From Propioniciclava sp. MC1595 (GTDB taxonomy: Bacteria > Actinomycetota > Actinomycetes > Propionibacteriales > Propionibacteriaceae), in assembly GCF_017569205.1 (NCBI RefSeq), contig NZ_CP071870.1, forward strand, positions 372,001 to 436,000: a stretch of 64,000 nucleotides of DNA, in the 5' to 3' direction. The notes under the pieces were generated by a model. That model was not told the origin of the DNA. It made no database searches and was given only the letters and a program-made list of their open reading frames with translations. The translations under genes were made by a program, and so were the position numbers. Shown here one piece after another: positions 45,123 through 52,795 of the stretch (position 1 is the first letter of the stretch; each line of letters opens with the position of its first letter).

Positions 45123-46343
45123 ATGCCCGACGACGTGCTGTCCTTTGAAAAGCCGGATCTGGAGCTTGCAGCTGCTGCGGTGATCGACGCAACGGGTGCC
45201 GATGTGGCCTACTGCAAGTTCCTCACGCCCAATGACACGGGGGAGACCGCGTCCCACCAAGCTGGCTTCCACGTGGCGAAGGGCGCTTGGCCTGTGATCC
45301 TCGACCACGAGGGGATGAAGGGCCAGAACACTGACAAGGACTGGCGCATCTGCTGGAACGGCCAGCACATCACGGACTCGAGAGCGATCTACTACGGGCA
45401 GGGAACCAGGAACGAGTACCGCCTCACACGATTCGGCACGGACTTCCCGTACCGGCACCCCGAGAACACAGGGGACCTCTGGGTCCTGACACGGAGGGCT
45501 GGATCGTCCCAGTTGAACGCGTGGGTGCTCAGCTCCGAAGCAGCTGTGGACGAGTTCCTCGGAGCCTTTGCGTTGAGCCCGGAGAACACGAACCAACTGC
45601 TGGACCAGCGGAGAGGTCGCTCGGCCACTGTTCCAGACCAAGCTGATCGCGAAGCACGCCTCATCAGCGAGTACGTCGCCGGGCTCCCGGAAGGGTTGTT
45701 CCCCACGACATACGAGATCTCGCGCTCAGCCCGCGCCATCGACGCGCAAGTCCACAGGGACGCGGCTCCCGGACTTGGGCCCGACTCAGTCATCAAGCGT
45801 TGGGCGGAACTCGAGTATCGGATCTTTCTCGCCGTGGAGGAGCGCACGTACGGGGATCTGGTGGCTGAAGGGTTCGAGACAGTAGACGAGTTCGTGGACG
45901 TGGCGAACCGAGTCCTCAACCGGCGCAAGTCCCGTGCTGGCCATTCCCTGGAGAACCACCTCGCCGCCATCTTCGACGACGCAGGTGTGGGATACGAAGC
46001 CCAAGTACGGACCGAGGGGAATCGGAAGCCTGACTTCATTTTCCCGTCCGCTCAGCGTTACCACGACCGAGATTGGCCGGATTCTCGCCTCGTGTTCCTG
46101 GCTGCAAAGACCACGTGCAAGGACCGGTGGCGCCAGATCCTGAACGAGGCGGCACGAATCCCGCACAAGCATCTGTTCACGCTGCAGCAGGGCATCACGA
46201 GTGCCCAGCTGGACGAGATGTCAGAGGCGGGGGTGACGCTTGTAGTGCCCGCGGACAACAAGCGGACCTTCCCGCCGGAGCATCGGGACTGGATCCTCAG
46301 CCTCGCGGAGTTCATCGCGCTGGTGCGTGAGGTCACGGTCTAG
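45123..46343 (+). CDS. Type II restriction endonuclease, EcoRII family
   Basis: About 406 residues, close to EcoRII (404). The C-terminal catalytic domain matches strongly: SRAGHSLENHLAAIF, EGNRKPDFIFPSAQRYHD (Asp and Tyr), FLAAKTTCKDRWRQILNEA (catalytic Lys and Arg) and KHLFTLQQGITSAQLDEM. The N-terminal part corresponds to the effector DNA-binding domain that makes EcoRII a type IIE enzyme needing two sites. The expected target is CCWGG; this is inferred from the family. The ATG at 45123 has TAGATG 6 nt upstream; the ATG at 45114 is an alternative. It diverges from the methyltransferase gene. Confidence 0.93.
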   Translation: MPDDVLSFEKPDLELAAAAVIDATGADVAYCKFLTPNDTGETASHQAGFHVAKGAWPVILDHEGMKGQNTDKDWRICWNGQHITDSRAIYYGQGTRNEYRLTRFGTDFPYRHPENTGDLWVLTRRAGSSQLNAWVLSSEAAVDEFLGAFALSPENTNQLLDQRRGRSATVPDQADREARLISEYVAGLPEGLFPTTYEISRSARAIDAQVHRDAAPGLGPDSVIKRWAELEYRIFLAVEERTYGDLVAEGFETVDEFVDVANRVLNRRKSRAGHSLENHLAAIFDDAGVGYEAQVRTEGNRKPDFIFPSAQRYHDRDWPDSRLVFLAAKTTCKDRWRQILNEAARIPHKHLFTLQQGITSAQLDEMSEAGVTLVVPADNKRTFPPEHRDWILSLAEFIALVREVTV

Positions 46344-46400
46344 CCGGAGGCAGCAGGGCCGAGCCCGCGGCGTCCAGACAGCTCTGGAAACCCGATCGGG

Positions 46401-46406
46401 TACTTT
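46401..46406 (+). promoter_or_regulatory. -10 box of the M28 peptidase gene
   Basis: TACTTT, 6 nt before the GTG at 46413. Predicted leaderless start. Confidence 0.4.
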
Positions 46407-46412
46407 CTGCAC

Positions 46413-47792
46413 GTGAAGACCCCCCGCCGCTGGCTGTTGATCGGCATCGCTGCTGTCGTGGTCGTCGCGCTCGTCGCCGTGTGGTTCCAGTGGAACAACC
46501 GACCGCGGATCATCCCGGCGGTGGACTCGGCCGCCTTGCGCGAGGCGATCACCACCGAGGACCTGATGGCGCACATCCGCGAGCTCGAGCGCATCGCCGA
46601 CGCCAACGGCGGCAACCGGCAGGCGGGGACGCCGGGGCACGAGGCGTCCATGGCCTACGTCGAGGCGCAGCTCAAGGAGGCCGGCTACGAGACCCGGCGC
46701 CAGGAGTTCTCCTACGAGCGGAGCGGGATCGTCGACGCGTCTCTGGCCGTCGGCCCGGGTGGGGAGCAGGCGCTGACGCGGGGGGAGGACTTCCAGCCGC
46801 TCGGCGGATCCGGGAGCGCCGCCGGCCGCGTGACCGCCGTCGACGTGAACCTCGAGGGCGACCGGCGCTCCACCAGCGGATGCCAGGAGGACGACTTCGA
46901 GGGGTTCCCGGCCGGGGACATCGCCCTGCTGCAGCGCGGCTCGTGCACCTTCCTGGCCAAGACCCTCAACGCGCGCCAGGCCGGGGCGAGCGCCGTCGTG
47001 GTGTTCAACCAGGGCGACGCCGACGACCGCACGGGCGTGTTCATGGGCCAGGTGCAGGACGCCGACCTCGACATCCCGGTCGTGACGACCACCTACGACA
47101 TGGGCGCCGCGTGGGCGACCCAGCCGACCGAGCTGACCCTGAACGTCGAGTGGCGGGAAGGCATGGTCGAGACCGCGAACGTGCTCGCCGACCTGCCCGG
47201 CACCAGCGGGCGGACCGTTGTCGTCGGCGCCCACCTGGACGGGGTGTCCAGCGGGGCGGGGATCAACGACAACGGGTCCGGGGTTGCCGTCGCCCTCGAG
47301 GTGGCCCGGCACCTGGCCGAGGTGGGCGTGCAGCCGGAGCATGGCGTCCGGTTCGCGTTCTGGAGCGGTGAGGAGGACGGGCTGTGGGGGTCGACCCACT
47401 ACGTCCAGGACCTCGACGAGCCCGCCCGGCAGGCCACCGAGGTGTACCTCAACCTCGACATGGTCGGCTCACCCAACCCGACGCCGTATGTCTACGCCGG
47501 CTTCGGGGAGGGCGACCACCCGGTCGGGAAGGTCATGGCCGACCACCTGCGCGAGCAGGGGGCCGAGCCCGTCGACGCCACGTTCGAGGACAGCGACCAC
47601 CGGCCGTTCCTGTACGCCGACATCCCCGTCGGCGGGCTGTTCACCGGCGCCTACCTCGACGAGGGGGCCGGTGTGCCCGACCCGTGCTACCACGAGTCCT
47701 GCGACCGGGCCGACAACATCGACGCCGACATGCTGGGCCTGATGGCCGACACGCTCGCGCACGGGGTGCTGGCGGTGGCCCGGCCCGCCTAG
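46413..47792 (+). CDS. M28 family zinc aminopeptidase, membrane-anchored
   Basis: 459 residues. An N-terminal helix (RWLLIGIAAVVVVALVAVWF) acts as signal or anchor. A PA insert domain (about 130-250, with FPAGDIALLQRGSCTFLAKT) lies before the catalytic core. Two-zinc ligands are visible in order: GAHLDGV, INDNGSG, SGEEDGLWG, NLDMVGS and SDHRPF. It trims peptides outside the cell; amino-acid preference is unknown. The gene returns to chromosome-like high GC and marks the right edge of the defence island. Confidence 0.9.
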   Translation: MKTPRRWLLIGIAAVVVVALVAVWFQWNNRPRIIPAVDSAALREAITTEDLMAHIRELERIADANGGNRQAGTPGHEASMAYVEAQLKEAGYETRRQEFSYERSGIVDASLAVGPGGEQALTRGEDFQPLGGSGSAAGRVTAVDVNLEGDRRSTSGCQEDDFEGFPAGDIALLQRGSCTFLAKTLNARQAGASAVVVFNQGDADDRTGVFMGQVQDADLDIPVVTTTYDMGAAWATQPTELTLNVEWREGMVETANVLADLPGTSGRTVVVGAHLDGVSSGAGINDNGSGVAVALEVARHLAEVGVQPEHGVRFAFWSGEEDGLWGSTHYVQDLDEPARQATEVYLNLDMVGSPNPTPYVYAGFGEGDHPVGKVMADHLREQGAEPVDATFEDSDHRPFLYADIPVGGLFTGAYLDEGAGVPDPCYHESCDRADNIDADMLGLMADTLAHGVLAVARPA

Positions 47793-47816
47793 GTCACACC
47801 TGGGGCCGGCTGGCTC

Positions 47817-48185
47817 GTGCTCTGGACGCTTGCCTGGGCGGCGAGCCTCGCCGCTGCCCAGGTTTGGGCCCCAGGTGATCTGGGGCCCGGAGCAGACGAA
47901 GGCCAGCGTGGTGGCGGTCATGCTGAACGTCCTGGTGGGCGCCGGCTGGGTGATCTGCTTCGCACGCTTCATCAAGGCCCAGGACGATCTTTGGCGCAAG
48001 ATCATGCAGGACGCGTGGCGGTGACCCTCGGGTCCGGCTGGGTCGCCGGCTTCGGGGTGTCGCGCCAGTCGGTCAATGCGATCGGGACGGGGAAGTTCGA
48101 CCCGAGCCTGCCGGTCGCCTTCCGACTGGCGCTGCTCTTCGAACTCCCGATCGAAGACATCTTCAGTTTCGAGCCCACGCCGTAG
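47817..48185 (+). pseudogene. Membrane protein fused to the end of an HTH regulator; frameshifted
   Basis: Three frames piece together one decayed locus. LWTLAWAASLAAAQV is followed in the next frame by VIWGPEQTKASVVAVMLNVL and GAGWVICFARFIKAQDDLWR with KIMQDA, then back in the first frame by VAVTLGSGWVAGF. This is a small membrane protein. It then joins directly to GVSRQSVNAIGTGKFDPSLP, RLALLFELPIEDIF and a stop at 48185, the second half of a Cro/C1-type HTH regulator. Such membrane-protein/regulator gene pairs are common, so a deletion near 48055 removed the end of one and the start of the other. Two indels (about 47875 and 48010) add to the damage. Confidence 0.6.
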
Positions 48186-48320
48186 AGGCCGCTGCGACAC
48201 GGCACACGGTTGGGTGGGTTCAACCCGACCATCGGATGGAAACCGACCCGCCCGGCTTGCCCGGTGGCGCACAATGGCTGATCGGGCCTCCACACGTCGG
48301 CCCGGAGGAGTTGATCAGCC

Positions 48321-48785
48321 ATGGGAGTCCACGCGCAGAGCGCGACTGCGACCGTCGATCCGTCGATCGTCTGGGAGCGTTGGACCGAGCCCGAGTACTG
48401 GCCGCAGGATGACCCGTCGATCCTGCGGGCCAAGCGCAACGGACCGCTCGCGAAGGGCGCGGTCGGCGTCCTGCGCTGGAAGAAGGGTGGCCGCTCGACC
48501 TACCGCATCGTCGAGGTGGACCGCTCGGCCCTGCGCTTCGTCACCGAGACCAAGCTGCCGCTGGCCACCGCCACCTATGCGCGTGAGTTGACCCGCCCCG
48601 AGGTTGAGGGCTCGGACGCCGAGGGTGCCGTCGACGTCGACCCCGACGCGCGTGTGCTGACCCACCGGCTCACCATCAAGGGCCCCCTGGCCAAGGTCTG
48701 GGACCGCTTCGTCGGTCGGCCGATGGCCGCCGAGCTGCCCGGGGTGCTGGACAGCATCATCGCTGCGGCAAGCGTTACGCACTGA
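48321..48785 (+). CDS. SRPBCC family (START-like) protein
   Basis: 154 residues with the helix-grip pattern: SATATVDPSIVWERWTEPEY at the start, RIVEVDRSALRFVTETKLPL in the middle and a long amphipathic C-terminal helix (VWDRFVGRPMAAELPGVLDS). Polyketide cyclase/dehydrase-type SRPBCC proteins bind hydrophobic ligands; the ligand is unknown. GGAGGAG lies before the ATG. Confidence 0.8.
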   Translation: MGVHAQSATATVDPSIVWERWTEPEYWPQDDPSILRAKRNGPLAKGAVGVLRWKKGGRSTYRIVEVDRSALRFVTETKLPLATATYARELTRPEVEGSDAEGAVDVDPDARVLTHRLTIKGPLAKVWDRFVGRPMAAELPGVLDSIIAAASVTH

Positions 48786-48800
48786 GGGGCGTTGAACCCG

Positions 48801-49802
48801 TTACTGCGGGAGTTTCGCCCACGCTTCGTCGCAGTGGGGGCAGGCAGGCAGGGCCAAGTGGTCCTGGTGGGGAACGAAGTAGGCGCCGCAGAGGCCGCGC
48901 ACTGCCCGCCCTTCGATGGTGCGTCCGGCGAGGTGCTTCCGGTGCGTGTAGTGGCTGTGTCGCCCCGGCTCTGACTGGACCAGGATGCCCTCCTCTGCCA
49001 AGGTGCTGAGGAGTGAGGTCCGCTCGGGGACGTGGCCCGGCTCGACGATGGTCGAGAAGGTGTTCCGGAACCTGTCCCACCCCTGCTCCGGGGGGCTGAT
49101 CGAGATGAGCACGCGGAGGGCGAGTTGCCAGGACAGGTTCGAGCCCTCGTAGGAGCGGCAGGTTGCGATGTCGACGTCGACTTCGTCGGCCTCGTAGTCG
49201 GCTTCGCGCACCTGCGTCAGAGCGATGGTGATCTCGGCGAATGTCTCCTCGCGGACTGGATGCCGGACGGTGACGTGGGTTGTCCCGCCGCCTCCCACCG
49301 TGGACAAGGCTGCACGCACCTGATCCTGGATTGCGAGCTCCCACCCGGTCACGATGCGGGCGGCGGTTTCCTGCTTCAGGAGGAGAACATCCTCGGCCTG
49401 TGGCAACCATGACGCGGCCAACCCCGCGCTGTCCTGCCGGCGGACGCGCTCATAGAAGTCGTCCCAGTCCAGGTGACCTCCCTTGGCCAGCCCTGCCACC
49501 ACGAGCCAGTGGACCCCCGAGTCTGGATCCAGCCACACCCCGCCGCGCCATTGCCCGGTCTTGATCTCCAGGAGTTGCAGGTTCGTGCACCCAGAGATGG
49601 GCCCCTCCACGTTGGTGATGTCGCTGCCGTGGGGAAGCGCTTCGGCCGCCTTCTGGACCAAGGGGTGGGGCAGCTCGCTCAGGGGATGCAGGTCTGCGAT
49701 CCGTGCGTTCGCCAGTGAGCGCATCGGTTGTGGCGAAGCCCACCCCGCAGTCAGGTCCTCACGGAGGACTCTGAGCGTAGGGCGGGCTCGGCGGCTGTGC
49801 AC
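48801..49802 (-). CDS. Hypothetical protein with C-terminal Cys-rich motif
   Basis: 333 residues, soluble. The C-terminus (GRAVRGLCGAYFVPHQDHLA, then LPACPHCDEAW) has three cysteines spaced like the short zinc-binding tail of DUF3039 proteins. The central part contains HVTVRHPVREETFAEITIAL and a winged-helix-like stretch (TLAEEGILVQSE). It follows an HTH gene by 49 bp on the same strand, an arrangement reminiscent of regulator/effector or toxin pairs, but no toxin domain is visible. The GTG start is supported by CATGAT 6 nt upstream. Confidence 0.55.
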   Translation of the reverse strand: MHSRRARPTLRVLREDLTAGWASPQPMRSLANARIADLHPLSELPHPLVQKAAEALPHGSDITNVEGPISGCTNLQLLEIKTGQWRGGVWLDPDSGVHWLVVAGLAKGGHLDWDDFYERVRRQDSAGLAASWLPQAEDVLLLKQETAARIVTGWELAIQDQVRAALSTVGGGGTTHVTVRHPVREETFAEITIALTQVREADYEADEVDVDIATCRSYEGSNLSWQLALRVLISISPPEQGWDRFRNTFSTIVEPGHVPERTSLLSTLAEEGILVQSEPGRHSHYTHRKHLAGRTIEGRAVRGLCGAYFVPHQDHLALPACPHCDEAWAKLPQ

Positions 49803-49851
49803 TCATCGATCATGACGGATCAGTGTGCGGCTCAGGGCGAATGCCACGCAG

Positions 49852-50250
49852 TCAGAGCAGATCGGCGATCTCGTCAATGGCGCCACTGCGGGTTTCGTGC
49901 TGCTTGGCGAAGCGCTCGGCAAGCTCGCGTCGATCGTGGTCTCGTTCGGCTTCGAAGGCGATGACGTCACTCAGTCGGATACGGCGGTCACGACCGACGC
50001 GGTGCGACACGATCTCGCCCCTGTCCAATAGTTTGTACAAATGTGACCGGCTCATGCCCAAGCGTTCGGCAACCTGGTTGGGAGTGAGCGTGGCATGCCC
50101 GTCGACGGTCACAAGGCCCTCGCCGTCACGAATGCAACGGGCCACGCTCATAAGGACGTCGCGCAGCTCAGGGCCGACCTCGGCACAAGCAAAGTGCTCA
50201 AGGGCCTCTAGATGTTCAACGGGAATGTTGGTCGTCTCAATAGTTCTCAC
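49852..50250 (-). CDS. Excisionase-type helix-turn-helix protein
   Basis: 132 residues. The DNA-binding motif TLTPNQVAERLGMSRSHLYK with LLDRGEIVSHRVGRDRRI is the MerR/excisionase-like HTH (first part of the excisionase family). A charged C-terminal helix (FEAERDHDRRELAERFAKQH) could bind a partner. In actinobacteria this form often acts as antitoxin upstream of a toxin gene; here the following gene is the 333-residue unknown protein. The start is a GTG at 50250. Confidence 0.8.
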   Translation of the reverse strand: MRTIETTNIPVEHLEALEHFACAEVGPELRDVLMSVARCIRDGEGLVTVDGHATLTPNQVAERLGMSRSHLYKLLDRGEIVSHRVGRDRRIRLSDVIAFEAERDHDRRELAERFAKQHETRSGAIDEIADLL

Positions 50251-50357
50251 GGGAAGCTGCTCTCAAAAGTGGCACACATGTCGTAGGTGTCACAGATGAT
50301 TCTAGGCGGGTGTAGCGGGTTGTGCAAGCGGAGCTGCCACATGGCGACCGCAACGTC

Positions 50358-51455
50358 TCAGGCAGACGAGGCCGGCAGGTCGGGGAACGCAGCCACCACG
50401 CCTGGGTGGGTGAGGCGTCCGGCATGGGTGTTGAGGCCCTCGGCCAGGGCCGGGTCGGCGTCCGCGGCCTTCGCCCAGCCCTGCTCGGCGATGCGACGCA
50501 CGTACGGCAACGTCGAGTTCGTGAGCGCCCACGTGGAGGTGTTCGGCACCGCGCCGGGCATGTTCGCCACGCAGTAGAACACCGAGTTGTGCACCGTGTA
50601 GGTGGGGTCGTCGTGGGTGGTCGGGTGGGAGTCCTCGAAGCAACCGCCCTGGTCGACCGCCACGTCGACGAGCACCGAACCCGGCTTCATCTGCGACACC
50701 ATCTCGTTGGTGACCAGCTTCGGCGTGCGGGCACCCGGGACGAGCACCGTGCCGATCACCAGGTCGGCGGCCAGCACCTGCTCGCGCACGGTGAGGGTCG
50801 AGGACAACAGGGTGTCCACGGCGTCGTCGAACTTCCACATGATCTGGCGCAGCTTGTCGAGGTCGGTGTCGAGCACCGTGACGTCGGCGCCCATGCCGAG
50901 CGCGACGCTCGCCGCGTTCTGGCCCGCGATGCCGCCACCGAGGATGACGACCTTCGCGCTGGGGACCCCAGCGACGCCGCCCATCAGGACCCCGCGTCCG
51001 CCCTGTGCCTTGAGCAGCGCGTGCGCACCCATCTGGGGAGCCAGGCACCCCGCCACCTCGGACATCGGGTAGAGCAGCGGCAGCTGGCCATTGGGCAGGC
51101 GGACCGTCTCGTAGGCCACGCCCGTCGTGCCCGCGTCGAGGAGCGCCTCGGTGAGCGGGCGGTCGGGCGCCAGGTGCAGGTAGGTGAACAGGACCTGCTC
51201 GTCGGTGAGGAAGTGGAACTCCTCGGGCGTCGGCTCCTTGACCTTGAGGACCAGCTCACCCGACCACGCGCCGTCGGTGTCGACGATCTGCGCGCCGACC
51301 TTGGCGTAGTCGTCGTCGGTGATGGACGACCCCAGGCCGGCGTCCTTCTCGATGAGGACCTCGTGGCCCGCCTCGACCAGGTCGAGCACGCCCACGGGCG
51401 TGATCGCGACGCGGTACTCGCGGACCTTCGTCTCCTTCGGGATCGAGACCCTCAT
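50358..51455 (-). CDS. ald: Alanine dehydrogenase
   Basis: 365 residues, the normal length. It starts MRVSIPKETKVREYRVAITP. Substrate-site Lys is in LVLKVKEP and the catalytic His in FTYLHLAPDR. The Rossmann NAD site is VVILGGGIAGQNAASVALGM. It interconverts alanine and pyruvate plus ammonium with NAD and links carbon and nitrogen metabolism. The ATG at 51455 lies 4 nt after the stop of a DUF5302 gene, so the two are co-transcribed. Confidence 0.96.
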   Translation of the reverse strand: MRVSIPKETKVREYRVAITPVGVLDLVEAGHEVLIEKDAGLGSSITDDDYAKVGAQIVDTDGAWSGELVLKVKEPTPEEFHFLTDEQVLFTYLHLAPDRPLTEALLDAGTTGVAYETVRLPNGQLPLLYPMSEVAGCLAPQMGAHALLKAQGGRGVLMGGVAGVPSAKVVILGGGIAGQNAASVALGMGADVTVLDTDLDKLRQIMWKFDDAVDTLLSSTLTVREQVLAADLVIGTVLVPGARTPKLVTNEMVSQMKPGSVLVDVAVDQGGCFEDSHPTTHDDPTYTVHNSVFYCVANMPGAVPNTSTWALTNSTLPYVRRIAEQGWAKAADADPALAEGLNTHAGRLTHPGVVAAFPDLPASSA

Positions 51456-51459
51456 CGGT

Positions 51460-51645
51460 CTAACCCCCGGCCTTGCGCCGGAACGTGCGCTTGCCCCCCT
51501 GCTGACCGTGGGGCCCACCGGCCGCCTTCGCACCGCCTTGCGCGCCCGCCGCACTGCCGTGCTGGGCGTTCTTCTTGGCCTCCAGGGCAGCCTTCATCTG
51601 CTCCTTCGGGTCGACGACCTTGTCACCGTCCTTTGCTTCACTCAT
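51460..51645 (-). CDS. DUF5302 small protein
   Basis: 61 residues. MSEAKDGDKVVDPKEQMKAA opens a charged N-terminal helix. An Ala/Gly/Gln-rich stretch follows, then the conserved basic end GGKRTFRRKAGG typical of DUF5302 in actinobacteria. The function is unknown. It is directly upstream of ald. CAGAGT lies 6 nt before its ATG, suggesting a leaderless mRNA that also carries ald. Confidence 0.75.
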   Translation of the reverse strand: MSEAKDGDKVVDPKEQMKAALEAKKNAQHGSAAGAQGGAKAAGGPHGQQGGKRTFRRKAGG

Positions 51646-51739
51646 GCGCCCACTCTGGCACATGGGGGCGACACGCGGGGGGTCAGGGGCCGGGGAGGCG
51701 GTCGTGGAAGTTCGTCGGGCGGTTGGGCAGGATGGGTCC

Positions 51740-52204
51740 ATGGCTCTCCACAGTGCAGGTCTCCTGCCGTTTACGTTGGTGGATGGCCAGTTGCGGGTTT
51801 TCATCGTGCACATGGGCGGCCCCTTCTGGGGCCATCGCGACGACGGCGGCTGGTCACTGGCGAAGGGCATGTACACGCCCGGCGAGGAGACGCCCGAGGA
51901 CGCGGCCCGGCGCGAGTTCTCCGAAGAGGTGGGCTGCGAGCCGCCCGAGGGTGAGCTGATCGACCTGGGTGAGGTCCGGTTGTCGTCGGGGAAGCGGGTG
52001 CGCGGATTCGCCGTCGAGGCGTCCGAGGACCTGTGCTTCGTCGAGAGCAACACCTTCGAGGTGGAGTGGCCGCGGCGGTCCGGTCGGTTCCGCACCTACC
52101 CCGAGGTCGATCGCGCGGACTGGTTCGACGTCGAGGTCGCCCGCACCAAGGTGACCCTCGGCCAGATCCCCCTGTTGGACGCCCTGGCCCGCATGGTGGG
52201 TTAG
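51740..52204 (+). CDS. NUDIX hydrolase
   Basis: 154 residues. The Nudix box is GMYTPGEETPEDAARREFSE followed by EVG (G-x5-E-x7-REUXEEXGU). The pattern FWGHRDDGGWSLAKG before it is typical of small diadenosine or nucleotide pyrophosphohydrolases. The substrate is not predictable. CAGGAT lies 6 nt before the ATG. It overlaps the convergent DUF6054 gene by 4 bp. Confidence 0.9.
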   Translation: MALHSAGLLPFTLVDGQLRVFIVHMGGPFWGHRDDGGWSLAKGMYTPGEETPEDAARREFSEEVGCEPPEGELIDLGEVRLSSGKRVRGFAVEASEDLCFVESNTFEVEWPRRSGRFRTYPEVDRADWFDVEVARTKVTLGQIPLLDALARMVG

Positions 52205-52542
52205 CTGCCCTCCGCGTAGGCATCGATGACCTGAGCGGCCTTGTCGAGCCAGGTCATCTCCCCGATCGGGAGCACCTTGAAAAAGCTTGCCTCGGTGCCC
52301 CCGCTGGTGATGACGCTGGCGTGGAGCGTGCCCCGGTGCTCGGCCAGCGAGAGCGCCATGCTGACGCGGTTGCCGCCGAACATCGAGTAGCGCTCGTACA
52401 CCCGGAACGCCGTGCGCACCTCGCCGAGGGTGAGGTCCGTGCCGTCCTCCGCGGTGGCGGAGATGCTGCCCATGATGTTGTCGTGGAAGTAGGGCAGGAA
52501 GCTGCTGATCGACCCGGGGAATGACCGCTCGTACTTCGCCAT
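52201..52542 (-). CDS. DUF6054 family protein
   Basis: 113 residues. MAKYERSFPGSISSFLPYFH, then MGSISATAEDG and the central GNRVSMALSLAEHRGTLHAS match a small conserved family of unknown function (DUF6054). It ends with an amphipathic helix (WLDKAAQVIDAYAEG). No membrane segment. CACACT lies 6 nt before the ATG. A five-unit 22-bp repeat array lies in the upstream intergenic region. Confidence 0.7.
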   Translation of the reverse strand: MAKYERSFPGSISSFLPYFHDNIMGSISATAEDGTDLTLGEVRTAFRVYERYSMFGGNRVSMALSLAEHRGTLHASVITSGGTEASFFKVLPIGEMTWLDKAAQVIDAYAEGS

Positions 52543-52573
52543 GGGGCCAGTGTGCTCGCGTGGGCGACCCTGT

Positions 52574-52683
52574 GCAGGCTGTCGGCGGACGGAGGTCGGG
52601 CTCTCGGCGCAGGGAATGCAGGCTGTCGGCGCACAAAACCCAAGCCCTCGGCGGCTAGAACTGAAGCCCTGGTCGTGCCTCCC
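52574..52683. repeat. 22-bp tandem repeat array, five units
   Basis: Units start at 52574, 52596, 52618, 52640 and 52662. Each has a 14-bp core of the type CCAAGCCCTCGGCG or GCAGGCTGTCGGCG plus a variable 8-bp tail, often ending AAAC or GAAC. The period is exactly 22. The same unit occurs three times at 60142-60207. The array lies between the divergent DUF6054 and helicase genes. Confidence 0.75.
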
Positions 52684-52795
52684 GCTCCGCCGCGGCGCAA
52701 CACGCCCAACACGCCCTCTCCGGTGTTTGACCCGCTCGCTCGGGGGAGGGCTAGGGTCGGGGTCCTATGTCTTCCCCGAGCACCCCCGCGCGCGC

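Noticed and set aside
32350-46343. Assignment of the island to BREX, DISARM, Druantia or Zorya
   Set aside because: None of the defining genes (pglZ, drmA/B, druE, zorAB) is present; the gene set is GHKL ATPase, Z1, PD-(D/E)XK, AIPR.
52574-52683. CRISPR array
   Set aside because: Units are contiguous 22-bp repeats without unique spacers, and no cas gene is present.
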